Below are positions 1 to 11,793 of a stretch of DNA of 64,000 bases, in pieces (positions within the stretch are counted from its first letter, which is position 1; every line of letters starts with the position of its first letter). The position numbers were made by a program, and so were the translations under genes. The DNA lies in NCBI GenBank assembly GCA_025738555.1, contig JAOVFP010000003.1, positions 6,448,001-6,512,000 of the forward strand, written 5' to 3'. This DNA comes from Cyathus striatus. Its lineage: Eukaryota > Basidiomycota > Agaricomycetes > Agaricales > Nidulariaceae. Below the pieces are notes generated by a model, which worked only from the letters and a program-made list of their open reading frames with translations, searched no databases and was not told where the DNA came from.

Positions 1-204
1 AGTTTATACATTATCTGTGTTTTCTCTCCCTTGAACTTAAAGCCTGTGGTTTGTGATGATTATTTGAGTATTACATAATATATTAGTACTATTTAAATAC
101 AAATCACAAATTCGGTGCATCAGTTTCTCCACCATTTTTCTTTCCACTCATAATATTGAATAATATATCTCATCTCTGCCATATCCATGACATTACATGT
201 CGCC
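1..204 (-). pseudogene. KDZ transposase, 3' terminal piece
   Basis: Last part of a KDZ (Kyakuja-Dileera-Zisupton) transposase gene, read on the minus strand and running off the left edge. Joined to the piece at 11794-12473 it gives GRHVMSWIW, matching the family's C-terminal G-x-R-x-x-SWIW signature. A TGA follows within a few codons. A probable intron lies nearer the edge, with a TACTAAT branch-like site. Element A is inserted just upstream; its duplication CATTGCTT occupies 205-212. The piece is too short to name alone and is recognised from the reconstructed context. Confidence 0.6.
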
Positions 205-234
205 CATTGCTTCAGTATGTTGCACTCTCCCACA

Positions 235-600
235 GTTATCACTGGACTCTCACTGGACTCTCACTAGACTATCAATAGTCCAGTGAGACTCTCACTACAC
301 TATCAATAGTCCAGTGAGACTCTCACTGGACTATCGAGACTTCAGTGAGACTCTCACTACACTATCAGTAGTCTCAGTGAGACTATTCTCACTGTATTCT
401 CACTGTACTCTCACTGTACTCTCACTTTTATAACTGCTGTCAACCTCAAATTTGTATAATCTCACTGTACTCTCACTGTACTCTCACTGTAATTTCAGTT
501 TCTAAATGCTTTTCAACCTCAAATATGCATATTCTTACTATAATCTCACTGTACTCTCACTGTATTATCAATTTTGAAGCTGCTGTCAATATCAGATATG
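235..600. repeat. Subterminal repeat array of element A (left)
   Basis: Short direct and inverted repeats of the type CTCACTGGACTCTCAC, TATCAATAGTCCAGTGAG and CTCACTGTACT, about 10-12 bp each. Some lie head to head and can fold back. A weaker inverted counterpart lies at 11620-11770. Such arrays are usual transposase binding regions near TIRs, which is inference here. Confidence 0.75.
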
Positions 601-960
601 TATATAAAGTGAAATATATACATCTTGTTGGAGGGTTTCTAAAGTGATCTTATAACTTATCACTACAATACAACAAATAGTTATCACATTCAGCTATATA
701 GTTGTGATATAAGTCCATGCACTTGATATAACCTATCAGAGGTGCAATAAAAAATTAAAACAAGATAATAAATGTGAATATGTCCATGCTCTTAACATAA
801 CAAGTCAGTGGAGCAGATAAAGTTTGTGTTTAAAGATGGGAATTGAGGGAAGTGAGTCATATCAAAGGTGGAAATGAAGTAATAGAAGGAAAGAACTACA
901 TAGAAGTGGGAGAACATAACTGAAGGGGTTGAAATACAAAAATCAAAAAAATACAAAGCA
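600..960. other. AT-rich interval, no gene seen
   Basis: AT-rich sequence between the left subterminal array of element A and the stop codon of gene 2. It probably holds the 3' untranslated region of gene 2. I see no coding signal or repeat. Confidence 0.5.
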
Positions 961-1282
961 CTTAGACATCAATATCCAATCCATAATCTGCTATTCCTTC
1001 ATCTTCTTCTCTGTCATATTCATCTGCTGCTTCCTCTCTGTCATATATATCTTCTGCTTCCTCTTCTGCTTCCTCTTTCTCTTCCACATCAGAATTATCA
1101 GATTCATCTTCTATAATATCTTCATCATCTTGAGTACTATCATTCCTTTCAAGTTGCTTCTTAATAACCTTTTGTGTATGAATAAATAGAAGTGCATGTA
1201 TGGTCCAGTTGAAGTTAATAACAGTCATTCTGTTAAGCATGTTCTGAAACTCTTCAAGCCATGCATTTAATTGCTCACAAGC

Positions 1283-1337
1283 CTGTATGGAAGTATTAAA
1301 TAAAGATATATATATACTAATATGAAATTCTTCTTAC
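1283..1337 (-). other. Intron in gene 2 of element A
   Basis: 55-bp intron, CAG|GTAAG to TACAG|GC on the minus strand, joining the Gln and Ala codons of NTQ-ACEQLNAW. Cassettes B (31657-31703) and C (49201-49249) have an intron at exactly the same codon junction, which supports it. Confidence 0.8.
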
Positions 1338-2943
1338 CTGAGTATTGAAGGCTCTTTTATAATGTGGTCTTCCATGAATATCATTTTCCACTACAACCAA
1401 GTTGGGTGCAGACCCATTTAAAGGTGCTGGGTTGCACCATTTATGACATGTATAATCAGTTGTTCTATGGTTAACATAATGATATGAATCAACAATAAAT
1501 CTAGTTGTTAGACTCCAAATTCTCCATGCACCGTTTAGCACAGCATTTTTTAGCACTACACATGCTTTGTCAATACAGACATAGCTTGGACAAGATTCAA
1601 GAGTTGGATAGACATGATCTAAAAATCTCATAATATTTCCAGGTCCCTCAGATTTTGTAAACTTGGTCCATGCAATAACTGCTCCACATGGTGCACATAA
1701 TGTCTCAACATAGTAAAATTGAGGAGCAGTAAAGTAATGATTTCACTCCTCATGTGGTGCAGGAGCATCATCATGAAGCATTACTTGCCGGTTTATATGA
1801 GGAAGCCAATCTACTTGTTCCTCTTCACTTCTTCGAATATGTCTTCTTATTCCTAGAAGTGTTTGCCGACTAAATCTTACAAGATGGTTGCACCATCGTG
1901 ACTGATGATTAATACATGTTTTAGAGTTTTGTTCTTTGGGGTTGTTACATGATTTTATATGACATAAGTGACCACGCATAGCTTGATGATACATACAGAA
2001 TACACCTGTTCTTTCATTTTCTAAACTATTATCACAGTTCTCATATGCACAATGTCTTGGGCCCATAATTATCCCATCCATAACAACCATATTTACTATT
2101 GGTTTCTCAGCTTGATTTGATTGACTTGTATTTAGTACATTATTAGATGATTCATTGGATGATTCACTTGACAGTTCATTGTCAATATCCATATCATTGG
2201 TTGTACTGTTGGTTTGTTGAATTTGTTGCCGAGAAAGTGCTCTAGCTTCAATTTCCTCTCTCATTGATTGTTCAGCATCTTCACCCTGTAAAATTGGAAC
2301 TGTTTGATTTTCATCAATTCCAGCTACTGCAGCTGGAGTATCATCAGTTATTCTATCTGGAGTACTTTTATAGTCATGTGTACATTCACTACATGAATAA
2401 TCTTTAGCACATGCAATAATTCCTTCCTGTTCAAGTGTTTCAAATGCTTTTCTAGTTAACTCTTGTATATCACACTCATCAGATGTTATAACAAGTGTTT
2501 TATCATTGTATGTTGCTACCTGTCGTACACTTTCAGAAATAAATGCCTGCCAGGTTTGTCTACGAGACAGTTTAAATACTGATTCTCTAAAGCATTCGTT
2601 CCAAAATTCTGTAAATGTAGCTGTAGATGCATGAAAATGATAAATTGCTTGAAGAACTGCATTTGTATAGTATCTGTCTGCCCAGACTTGCTGTCCAAGC
2701 TTTACATATTTTGCAGAGTTCTTTAATCCTTTTATCTGTGTGCCATTTGTATGTTTTACACTTTTATAATCTGCATAGTAAAATGAATTACAATGCTTGC
2801 ATTTCCCTTTCAGAACATAGGCACTGCTGTAAGGATGCATTCCTTTTATAAGTGTTACACATGAAACATCTCGTTTGCGGACTTCTTGGTAAAGTGGTAC
2901 CCCATCACAAGATGGTGTTGAGCAAGTATAATGGCTTGGACAA

Positions 2944-3067
2944 ATTTTAGCACTAGATCCAATTATAAAAGGTCATCCTTTAAATGCTGAGTAAAGACTG
3001 GTTCAATTTCCATAGTTTTTACAGCATTTAAAGGATGACCTTTTATAATTGGATCTAGTGCTAAAAT
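2944..3067. repeat. Perfect 46-bp inverted duplication inside gene 2 of element A
   Basis: 2944-2989 is the exact reverse complement of 3022-3067, with a 32-bp spacer. Comparison with cassette C, where EIEPVLLIGPARI is continuous, shows that the copy replaces part of the coding sequence and breaks the frame just before the CxC5 cluster. It looks like a template-switch mutation. Confidence 0.85.
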
Positions 3068-3499
3068 TACTGCAAATAAATCAAGTTTTGAGCCCAATAA
3101 ATTTATTTTCTGTATATTGGTTAAATTTCCAGCAGCAGCAGATTCATCTTCAGTAAATAGATAATTAATCTTATCATTTATATCTCTTTGTAGAACTCTA
3201 ATAAGAGCATTAATCCAACTTGTTGTAGGTTTTTTATATGCTTGTTTTTGACATCCATGGAGATTCAATAGATCTGTATTATTTATTAATGTGAATAACA
3301 GTTTGAGTACCACTGCTAGTGTAATGTCTGTATGGAAGTTGCTGGTGATAAATTCAGAAAAATCTGAAAATTTTATTTCTGGAAATGGATCTTGCACTGG
3401 AGAAGATGCCCATGCTTTTGGAATGCATGATATAAAGGCATAAAATGTGAAAAGCCAAATGAAAGAGTGCCAGAAACTACAGAATTTTAAGTTAGCTTA

Positions 3500-3935
3500 T
3501 TATCCTTGCAGAATTAAACAAACACATCAAGAGATATGTATTTGAATTATAGTACAAGGAAAAACTGTTCAAGTTTATAATGTACATATTGAATACTTGT
3601 TGAAAGTATAACTAAATCATAATACAAATTGCTCTATGTTGTACTTGTTGAAAATACAACAATAAGATAAATAGTAATGAAAGTAAAACAAGTATACAAT
3701 GGAAAAATTCAAGTCCATACTGTTGAAGTAAAATATAGTACATATCTTGCATGCTTGTTGAAAGAATGTAAGATAAATAGCAATTAATACAGAACTTACA
3801 GTCCATACTGTTGAAAGTAGGACCTAAGTTGAAAAAGAAATATTGTACAAGTGCTACATACTTGTTGAAAGTATGTATACACATAATGGATAAAACACTG
3901 ACACTAAATGTAAACAAAAAGAAAGTTAAATGAAA
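3500..3935. repeat. Spacer repeats between gene 2 and gene 1 of element A
   Basis: AT-rich spacer with several imperfect copies of a unit containing ACTTGTTGAAAGTAT and GTACATAT. The equivalent spacer of cassette C (51400-51880) has its own longer unit, also built round a TTGAAA core. No coding potential. Confidence 0.6.
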
Positions 3936-3938
3936 ATT

Positions 3939-6111
3939 TTACAGGTCTCTGCTCTTCTTTCTCTTTCCATTCTTCTGTTTCTCCTTCTCCTTCTCCTTTC
4001 CTTTAGTTTGTTCTCTTGCTCTTTCTTTTCCCTTTCCTTTCCCCTTGTCTTTGCTTTTCACATTGTCAGAAATCTCCTCATCTTCTGAAGTCTCTCTTGC
4101 ATTTTTCTTAGCAGCCTTCTGCTGTTTCTCAATCTTATTAAGAATTGTCTTTAACATATCTTGAGTTTGTGACTTTCCTCTCCAAACCTCATAATCAGAG
4201 ATGCCTTCTTTTCCCTGAAGCCAAAGCTCCATTTGAGGATAAAGATGAAGCCTTACAAATACACCCTTCCACCTGTAGTATGCTGGTACTGACATAAATA
4301 TTGGTGCAATGACATATATACCAGGTAATTTTCCTTTCCATTTTCCATCAGAAATTAATGATGGAAGTTGCTTAATAATATTTTCAATGAATAACCATTT
4401 GGCATAGTTCACACATATATTCACAACACCATGATCACATAAAGCACTAGGAATCTTAAATAGATCAATTAACTTTTGCTGATCTGTGCTTGATTCCCTT
4501 AACTTAGAGGTGGAAGGTGTTGAAGTATCCACATTGGAATCTGATGGAACACTAGATATATTTGATGTTTTTGTTGTACCAAAACCATCCTAAATTCCAG
4601 TTAAGTTATGTACTAGTTCTGAAATGAATTGTGACTTACAAGTAAAATCTTGCAATATATATTTTTATTTATATCTAAGTTCCATTCTACTTGCTGGTTT
4701 GTATCATTTAATAACTCTGAATATTGGCCAGTAAAATTCCATCCTTCACTTTCCCATAAAAATATATATGGATTGGATGCTTCAATCAACTTATACTTTT
4801 GCCCAATATATTTCAAAATCTTACATAGAAGGACTTGAATTTCAATTTTTTGAAATGAAAATATTGGATCAGGAGCTGAGAAATCATTATAAATATGTAG
4901 AGTTCCAGTGGATAAAATTGCATTAGATGCAATCTCTGATGTTGTATCACTATCTCCCATATTATAATTATTTCCAATTGCATTCTGGTGACTGTGTCCA
5001 CCAGTGATCTTTGAGGCACCTTGAAGATCCATAGATATATCATCTTCTTCAGAATTATACTCAAATTGTCTCATAAAATTTTCAAATTCCATTGGATCAT
5101 GAAGCAATTCATTTTGAGCAAGTTTATCAGATTCTGAAATTGAACTTTTATATGAAGTTCTGGATCCAGATTTGCTTGAAGTGGATTGACTGGATGCAGA
5201 ATGGTGTGAAAGTGATCTTCTGCTAACCTTTGATGAAGAACTCATTGTAGGGAATTCAGGGGACTCAGATCTTCCTCTCTTATCAGCAGGTTTATGGGGA
5301 GTAGTTTCCACCAGATCATAATCCTCCTCCAAGTCCATTTCTTCTTCTTGAATTTGGAGAGGATATTTTGAACATGAAAATATAGCTGAACTCTCATGCT
5401 CATTAAATAAGTTGTTCACATCTCTGGATGGAGCATTAAATGAGTCTTGAGGAGTGGATCTGTGAACCAAAGTTGCAGGTGTTACTGTCCCTGAGCGCTC
5501 ACGGTAATGGGGTGGAGGAGCAACTGAAACATTGCTATGTTCTAGAATTCGTTCTGCACTGAAAGTCAAGTAAAATGTTAGAAATATATATAGATAAATA
5601 AATAAAATGTACTTGGTTAGTCTCTTTGGTGGTCCAGCAGCTTCATTGCGCTGGTCTTCTTCAAGATGTTGAACAGAGGATATTCTATGAGTGTATAAGA
5701 TCACTGAAGTTATACAGACATTTTTCCTTACTTGTTTTTCTTCTTTCTGATCACCACCTTTTTCATCTCAGAACTTACCTCCTTCACTTGTTCCTCCTCC
5801 TGTTGTTCAGTTTCAACTCCTTCTACTTCTCCCTCAGCCATCACAACCACACCCTCCTGCTCCTGCTCCTGCTCCTGCTCCTCTTCCTCCTCCTCCTCCT
5901 CCTCACTCACAGTCTTCTTTCTCCCTCTGCCCTTTCTCCCACCTTTACTACTCTCTTCTGACTTACTTGCACCTCTCTTGGATCTGGAGATTGGAGCTTG
6001 AGACTTGGCTGTTTCAGAAGTGCCAGTATTCTTGGTCTTAGACCTAGTAGAAGTGGCAGAAGCAGCAGCAGTAGCAGCAGCTGTTGCAGACCTAAGAGCT
6101 CTGGGAGGCAT
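3939..6111 (-). CDS. Gene 1 of element A: charged low-complexity protein, apparently intact
   Basis: Four exons on the minus strand, 6111-5732, 5684-5613, 5558-4640 and 4589-3939, with GT-AG introns and phases that keep one frame of about 673 residues without a stop. N-terminal Ala/Ser-rich and basic stretch, poly-Glu run with Gln-Glu repeats, then a Ser-rich region with the motif SVAPPPHY, a second Ser-rich stretch, and a conserved C-terminal module (PAYYRWK, LYPQMELWLQGKEG, EVW), followed by a Lys/Glu-rich tail. The module recurs in cassettes B and C. Function unknown; probably nuclear from its basic tracts. It lies upstream of gene 2 in the same direction. A TATA-like stretch at 6200-6213 is about 90 bp before the ATG. 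No catalytic motif seen. Confidence 0.7.
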
Positions 6112-6197
6112 AGAAATTGAAGTACAAAAAAGCGGAGGTGGTTAAATGATGCACTGTGATGGGGGGGAAAGGGAAGGAACTTGACAACACAGGTGCT

Positions 6198-6215
6198 TCT
6201 ATATAATATATACAG
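6198..6215 (-). promoter_or_regulatory. TATA-like box before gene 1 of element A
   Basis: TATATATTATATAG on the minus strand, about 90 bp upstream of the predicted start at 6111. Cassettes B (around 28069) and C (around 53980-53988) have TATA-like sequences at comparable distances of 95-130 bp. Confidence 0.4.
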
Positions 6216-6419
6216 CAAGACATCACAAGGTTCAATTTATAAATAGCATGTGGCAAGAAATCATTCAAGTTTCCATATAGGTCCTGCTGTTCTCGTCAAC
6301 TGACAATTGTCAGGACAAAAATACCACAGGACCAAAAGGAAACATCTGCCGAAGCAGAGAATAACCAAAAATTCTCCCACACATCAAAGTGTATGCAGGA
6401 CAAATATATCGCAGCGCAA

Positions 6420-7200
6420 CAAGAACAGCACACGGTACAATGAGAACATGGAGAAGGGGGGGGGAGTATGCACATACAGGGAGGGAGAGAATAGGACACA
6501 ACACAGCGCAATGGGAATCAGCATAACGGGAACACAGTGAGGGGTACAAGCAAATGAGAGGGGAGGAAGGTGCACAGTATAATGACAACACAGTGAGGGT
6601 AGGGGGGTACGCGCAGACGAGGGAGGAGGATGGTGTACGGCATAACGAAAACATGGCAAGAGAGGGGAGGGGTACGTGCAAACAGAGGGGGAGAGAACGG
6701 CACATAGCGGAACGAGAACACAGCAAGAGAGGGGAGGGGTACATGCAAACAGAGGGGGAGAGAATGGCACATAGCGGAATGAGAACACAGCAGATGGGGT
6801 ACATGCAGATGAGAGGAGAACAATGTGCAGTGTAACGAGAACACCACGATGAGGGGGGGAGGTACGTGCAAGCGAGGGGGGATGGTGCATGGCATAACAA
6901 GAACACAACGACGGGAGGTATGTGCAGACGAGGGGGTATGCACCAACAAGGGGAGGACGATGTGTAGCATAATGAGAACACCACGGCGAGGGGGTGGGGT
7001 ACATGCCAGCGAGGGGGGATGGTGCATGGCATAATGAGAACACAATGAAGGGAGGTACATGCAGACAAGGGAGGTACGTGCCAACAAGGGGAGGACAATG
7101 CATAGCATAACGAGAACACCATAGCGAGGGAGGGGGGGTACGTGCCAGCAAGGGGGGATGGTGCACGGTGTAACGAGAACACAACGATGGGAGGTACGTC
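6420..7200. repeat. G-rich minisatellite in element A
   Basis: Degenerate tandem repeat of roughly 60 bp, with recurring GAGAACAC, GGGAGGTACGTGC and GGATGGTGCATGGCAT. All frames are open in places because of the composition, so the long open frames here are not genes. It sits between the promoter side of gene 1 and stem-loop element 1. Confidence 0.8.
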
Positions 7201-8174
7201 ATAAGTGTCAGCCATCGTGATTATTTACCATAGAACTAGCAGAATATTACTATGCTCAAATGTGATCATTTACTATAATACTAGCAGAATATTCCCATGC
7301 TCAAATGTGATCATTTACATAGAACTAGCTAATTGCTCATGATCAAATGTGATCATTTACCATAGGACTAGCAAAATATTCCCATGCTCAAATGTGATCA
7401 TTTACATAGAACTAGCTAATTGCTCACAATCAAATGTGATCATTTACCATAGGACTAGCAAAATATTCCCATGCGCAAATGTGATCATTTACTATAATAC
7501 TAGCAGAATATTCCCATGCTCAAATGTGATCATTTACATAGAACTAGCTAATTGCTCACACTCAAATGTGATCATTTACTATAATACTAGCAGATTGTTC
7601 CCATGCTCATATCTGATCATTTACAATAGGACTACCACAGTATTCACACACTCAAATGTGATCATTTACATATTACCACCAGAATATTCTCACAATCAAA
7701 TGTGATCATTTATGATAATACTAGCAGAATATTCCCACGCTCAAATATGATCATTTATGATAGGACTAGCAGATTGTTCCCACACTCAAATGTGATCATT
7801 TACTAAAATATTAGCAGAATATTCCCACACTTATAAGTGATTATAAGTGATCATTAGGTCATGCAGGTGGCATAATAGGTTGTTCATGTATGTCACACTG
7901 TGTCACACTTTTACACATGTCACACTTTGTCACACATTTTGTCACACATTTCGATATGTCACACATTTCGATATGTCACACATGTCACACTTTTTGACAC
8001 GTCACATTTTGTCACACATTTAGACATGTCACACATGTCACACATTTAAACACGTCACACATTGTCACACATTGTCACACATGTCACACATTTAAACACG
8101 TCACACGTTGTCACACATGTCACACTTTTAGACACGTCACATTTTGTCACACACATCACACTTTTACATATGTC

Positions 8175-9150
8175 ACATTTTATCATGTGTTGTTTATAGC
8201 TGTCACACTTAGCTGTCAAACTTCTCACATTTGCTTGTATAATACTCCTGTCATGTAGTCACATAGGTTACATTTCCAAATTCATGTCACACAACATCTG
8301 TTACAACTATTATATTCATTACACATGTTATACATCTCTTATATGTCAATATTACACCTGTTATATTCTCACATTTGTCACACATATCACACTTCCTTCT
8401 CATATCACTTGCTTGTCATGGTACTTTCTCCTTGTCAAAAAATAAAATTGCATTTTTACTTTCATTTGCACACCCAACAGTCACACAGACCCTACACACA
8501 TCACACATGTCATATGAAAAGGTCACATGAAAGGTGCTCACTAAGTGATTCATGCACATTACAAATTATATGGCAAAAGCACTTGACTACTTTATGAAAA
8601 TCACATTTTCTCTTACTGTTTACCTGTATTGGTTGAATTCAGCATTCATAGCACTAAACTGAAATCACATTGTGTCAACACTACTTTCTGGTAATCACAA
8701 TGTTATGTTTTAATAAGACAGTCAGATTCTATAGTAGACATAACTGTACTTAGATACTAATTTTGTCTAACTAACCTTAATATGTATTCTGTATCTTCAT
8801 CACATGTTATCTGGTCTGGTTATGTTGACATATCTATATGTTCCATTCAATTATTACTTCTATTGTCACATTACTTATAATCAGATTTTGAAACATAAAA
8901 TGTGACATATATGAGATGTCTGACTAACATAATACTGTGAAAATGCAACTTGTGATAAATTTACCATTTTTATAATTTGACAGTCACATGTCAGAAAGCA
9001 TCAAATGATGTCAACATTTTGCCTATTTCAAACTCATTTAAATGGTACAGTATTACAAATGAGAGATGTGTGACATGTGAACAAAATGTGAATAAATGTG
9101 ATGTGTTGGGATATGTAATGTGTGTGATGAATATAATGGTTGTAGTGTGT
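8175..9150. other. Loop of stem-loop element 1, no gene
   Basis: AT-rich, non-repetitive sequence between the TGTCACA arms. It shares blocks with the loop of element 4 (44280-45010). I see no open frame with family features. Confidence 0.6.
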
Positions 9151-9785
9151 GACAAAATGTGACGTGTCTAAAAGTGTGACATGTGTGACAACGTGTGACG
9201 TGTTTAAATGTGTGACATGTGTGACAATGTGTGACAATGTGTGACGTGTTTAAATGTGTGACATGTGTGACATGTCTAAATGTGTGACAAAATGTGACGT
9301 GTCAAAAAGTGTGACATGTGTGACATATCGAAATGTGTGACAAAATGTGTGACAAAGTGTGACATGTGTAAAAGTGTAACACAGTGTGACATACATGAAC
9401 AACCTATTATGCCACCTGCATGACCTAATGATCACTTATAATCACTTATAAGTGTGGGAATATTCTGCTAATATTTTAGTAAATGATCACATTTGAGTGT
9501 GGGAACAATCTGCTAGTCCTATCATAAATGATCATATTTGAGCGTGGGAATATTCTGCTAGTATTATCATAAATGATCACATTTGAGTGTGTGAATACTG
9601 TGGTAGTCCTATTGTAAATGATCAGATATGAGCATGGGAACAATCTGCTAGTATTATAGTAAATGATCACATTTGAGCGTGAGCAATTAGCTAGTCCTAT
9701 GTAAATGATCACATTTGAGCATGGGAATATTCTGCTAGTATTATTGTAAATGATCACATTTGAGTGTGAGCAATTAGCTAGTTCT

Positions 9786-11455
9786 CAGTAATTTACACTC
9801 CCCCAAGAGGTCTGTACGGATCCGTACGGAATCCGCACGGAATCCGAAAATTCCATACGGATCCGTGCGGATCCGTACAGACCCGTACAGACCTGTATAG
9901 ATACCATACAGAATTTATATAGTAGCTATTATTATTATTAGAGGTGATTATTCTATATGGATTCCATACATATTCTGCATGGATTCTGTGTGGATTTATG
10001 CATTGCTGCCTTGTCACACATGTCAAGTATAACCCTAGGTGAAAAGTGTCACACTATACAAAATCCATGATACACTCAATATATAGTATCATTCTCAATG
10101 CATAGTATCGCACTTAATGCATAGTGTTATGCTTAATGTATAGTGTCACACTCAACACTTAGTGTCACGCTTAATGCAGAGTGTCACACTCATCACTTAG
10201 TGTTATGCTTAATGCATAGTGTCACACTCAATACTTAGTGTCATGCTTAATGTATAGTGTTATGTTCAATGTATAGTGACACACTTAATGCATAGTGTCA
10301 TGTTTAATGTATAGTGTGACACTCAATGCTTAGTGTCACACTTAATGCATAGTGTCATGTTTAATGTATAGTGTCACACTCAATGCTTAGTGTCACACTC
10401 AATGCTTAGTGTCACACTTAATGCATAGTGTCATGTTTAATGTATAGTGTCACACTCAACACTTAGTGTCACACTCAACACTTAGTGTCACACTCAACAC
10501 TTAGTGTCACACTCAACACTTAGTGTCACACTCAACACTTAGTGTCACACTCAACACTTAGTGTCACACTCAATACTTAGTGTCACACTCAATACTTAGT
10601 GTCACACTCAACACTTAGTGTCACACTCAACACTTAGTGTCACACTCAATACTTAGTGTCACGCTTAGTTGCACAAAACACTTAGTGTCACGCTTAGTCA
10701 CACTCAACACCTAGTGTCACACTTAATGCATAGTGTCATGTTTAATGTATAGTGTCACACTCAATGTTTAGTGTCACACTCAACGCTTAGTCACACTCAA
10801 CACCTAGTGTCATGCTTAATGCATAGTGTCACACTCAACACCTAGTGTCACGCTTATAGTGTCACATTTAATGTATAGTGTCACACTCAACACCTAGTAT
10901 CACACTCAACACCTAGTGTCACGCTTATAGTGTCACATTTAACGTATAGTGTCACACTCAACACCTAGTGTCACACTCAACACCTAGTATCATACTCAAC
11001 ACCTAGTGTCACGCTTATAGTGTCACATTTAATGTATAGTGTCACACTCAACACCTAGTGTCACACTCAACACCTAGTATCACACTCAACACCTAGTGTC
11101 ACGCTTATAGTGTCACATTTAATGTATAGTGTCACACTCAACACCTAGTGTCACGCTTATAGTGTCACACTCAACACCTAGTATCATGCTTAATGCAGTG
11201 TGTCACATGCAAGAAAATAAGTGTAATAAAATTCTGTACAGAATCTGTACAGAATTTTCAGGTCTGTAATGCGGAATTCCGAGGAATTCTGTGTAATCCG
11301 TACGGAATTTTCGAAATCTGTGCGGAATCTGTACAGACCCAAAAAAACCTCTGCCAAAATGAAAAAAATCTGTGCAGATTCCGCATGGATTCCGAAAATT
11401 CCGTATGGATTCCGCACGGATCCATACAGAACACATGGCTAAGTGTAAAGAGCTC
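9786..11455. mobile_element. Nested non-autonomous TIR element with 8-bp TSD
   Basis: 1,670 bp inserted into the right arm of stem-loop element 1. The duplication CTAGTTCT is at 9778-9785 and 11456-11463; the uninterrupted arm sequence elsewhere in element 1 contains it once. Left end CAGTAATTTACACTCCCC; right end reverse-complemented GAGCTCTTTACACTTAGC. These ends match those of elements A and B. Subterminal repeats are TCCGTACGGA-type palindromes (9810-9990 and 11220-11440). No gene. Probably mobilised by a gene-bearing relative, which is inference. Confidence 0.8.
10030..11210. repeat. 19-bp tandem array inside the nested element
   Basis: Array of GTGTCACACTCAACACTTA and variants (CACCTA, ATGCTTA, ATGTATA endings), with higher-order blocks that include CACGCTTATAG. 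About 1.2 kb, filling the body of the nested element. Not coding. Confidence 0.85.
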
Positions 11456-11582
11456 CTAGTTCTATGTAAATGATCACATTTGAGCATGGGAATATTCTGC
11501 TAGTATTATAGTAAATGATCACATTTGAGCATAGTAATATTCTGCTAGTTCTATGGTAAATGATCACGATGGCTGACACTTA

Positions 11583-11785
11583 TGCACCCAATGAGAATTT
11601 GCTGAGATTTTAGTGAGATGAATATTGTTCATTTTCTCAGTGTAATCTCACCAATGTCTCACTAATATCTCTCCACACTCTCAGATATACCACTAAAGTT
11701 AACCTGGATTCTCACTGGAGTATCAGAGAATCTCATGAGAATCTCACTGGATTCTACTGAGACTGTGGGTCAGTGTAATGACCTC
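11583..11785. repeat. Right subterminal region of element A
   Basis: CTCACTGGATTCT and TCTCACTGGAGTATC repeats, inverted relative to the array at 235-600, running into the right TIR (reverse complement GAGGTCATTACACTGACC). Confidence 0.7.
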
Positions 11786-11793
11786 CATTGCTT

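Larger units (their letters stand above)
962..3480 (-). pseudogene. Gene 2 of element A: CxC5-CxC6 DDE-like putative transposase
   Basis: In order: a hydrophobic N-terminal segment (about 3400-3475), a helical region, a CxC5-like cluster around 2790-2905 (CPSHYTC, STPSC, then CKHC and YYADY), a CxC6-like cluster around 1880-2060 (HCAYENC, GVFCMYH, C-x5-C, C-x2-H), and a C-terminal part with a possible catalytic triad: Asp in YVCIDKAC, Asp in IVDSYHY, Glu in ACEQLNAW. A 55-bp GT-AG intron (1283-1337) splits the Gln and Ala codons before CEQLN. The tail is very acidic. CxC5 and CxC6 are known as cysteine clusters associated with KDZ transposases; the DDE reading is mine. Broken by a 46-bp inverted duplication at 2944-3067 and by a TGA near 1743. 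The start is uncertain. Confidence 0.75.
7205..11579. mobile_element. Stem-loop element 1 (GTGTCAGC family)
   Basis: Starts GTGTCAGCC and ends GGCTGACAC, with CATAA/TTATG outside each end. The outer arms consist of units of about 57 bp, each with TGTGATCATTTA; the inner arms (7890-8175 and 9150-9400) are arrays of TGTCACACAT. The arms are inverted copies of each other over roughly 1 kb, and the loop is 8175-9150. Without the nested insertion at 9786-11455 it would be about 2.7 kb. No credible gene. The loop resembles that of element 4, for example the shared TTTAAATGGTACAGTATTAC at about 9036 and 44960. No clear target-site duplication. Confidence 0.8.
213..11785 (-). mobile_element. Element A: two-gene CxC5/CxC6 TIR transposon with 8-bp TSD
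   Basis: An 11.6-kb transposon. The left end reads CAGTATGTTGCACTCTCCCA; the right end, reverse-complemented, starts GAGGTCATTACACTGACC; about 15 of the first 23 positions agree. The flanks carry an exact 8-bp direct duplication, CATTGCTT (205-212 and 11786-11793). Subterminal arrays of CTCACTGGACT-like repeats lie inside both ends in opposite orientation. The cargo on the minus strand is gene 1 (3939-6111) and gene 2 (962-about 3480). A minisatellite and a stem-loop element (7205-11579) lie between gene 1 and the right end. It interrupts the KDZ transposase frame. The TIR and TSD are seen; the assignment to an autonomous family is inference. Confidence 0.8.

Noticed and set aside
6296..7215. 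Minus-strand open frames of 196-301 codons
   Set aside because: They arise from a G-rich minisatellite; three overlapping frames are open together.
7205..7850. CRISPR-like array (regular repeats with variable spacers)
   Set aside because: The units are imperfect, the spacers are related to each other, the whole block is mirrored in the other arm, and the host is a eukaryote.
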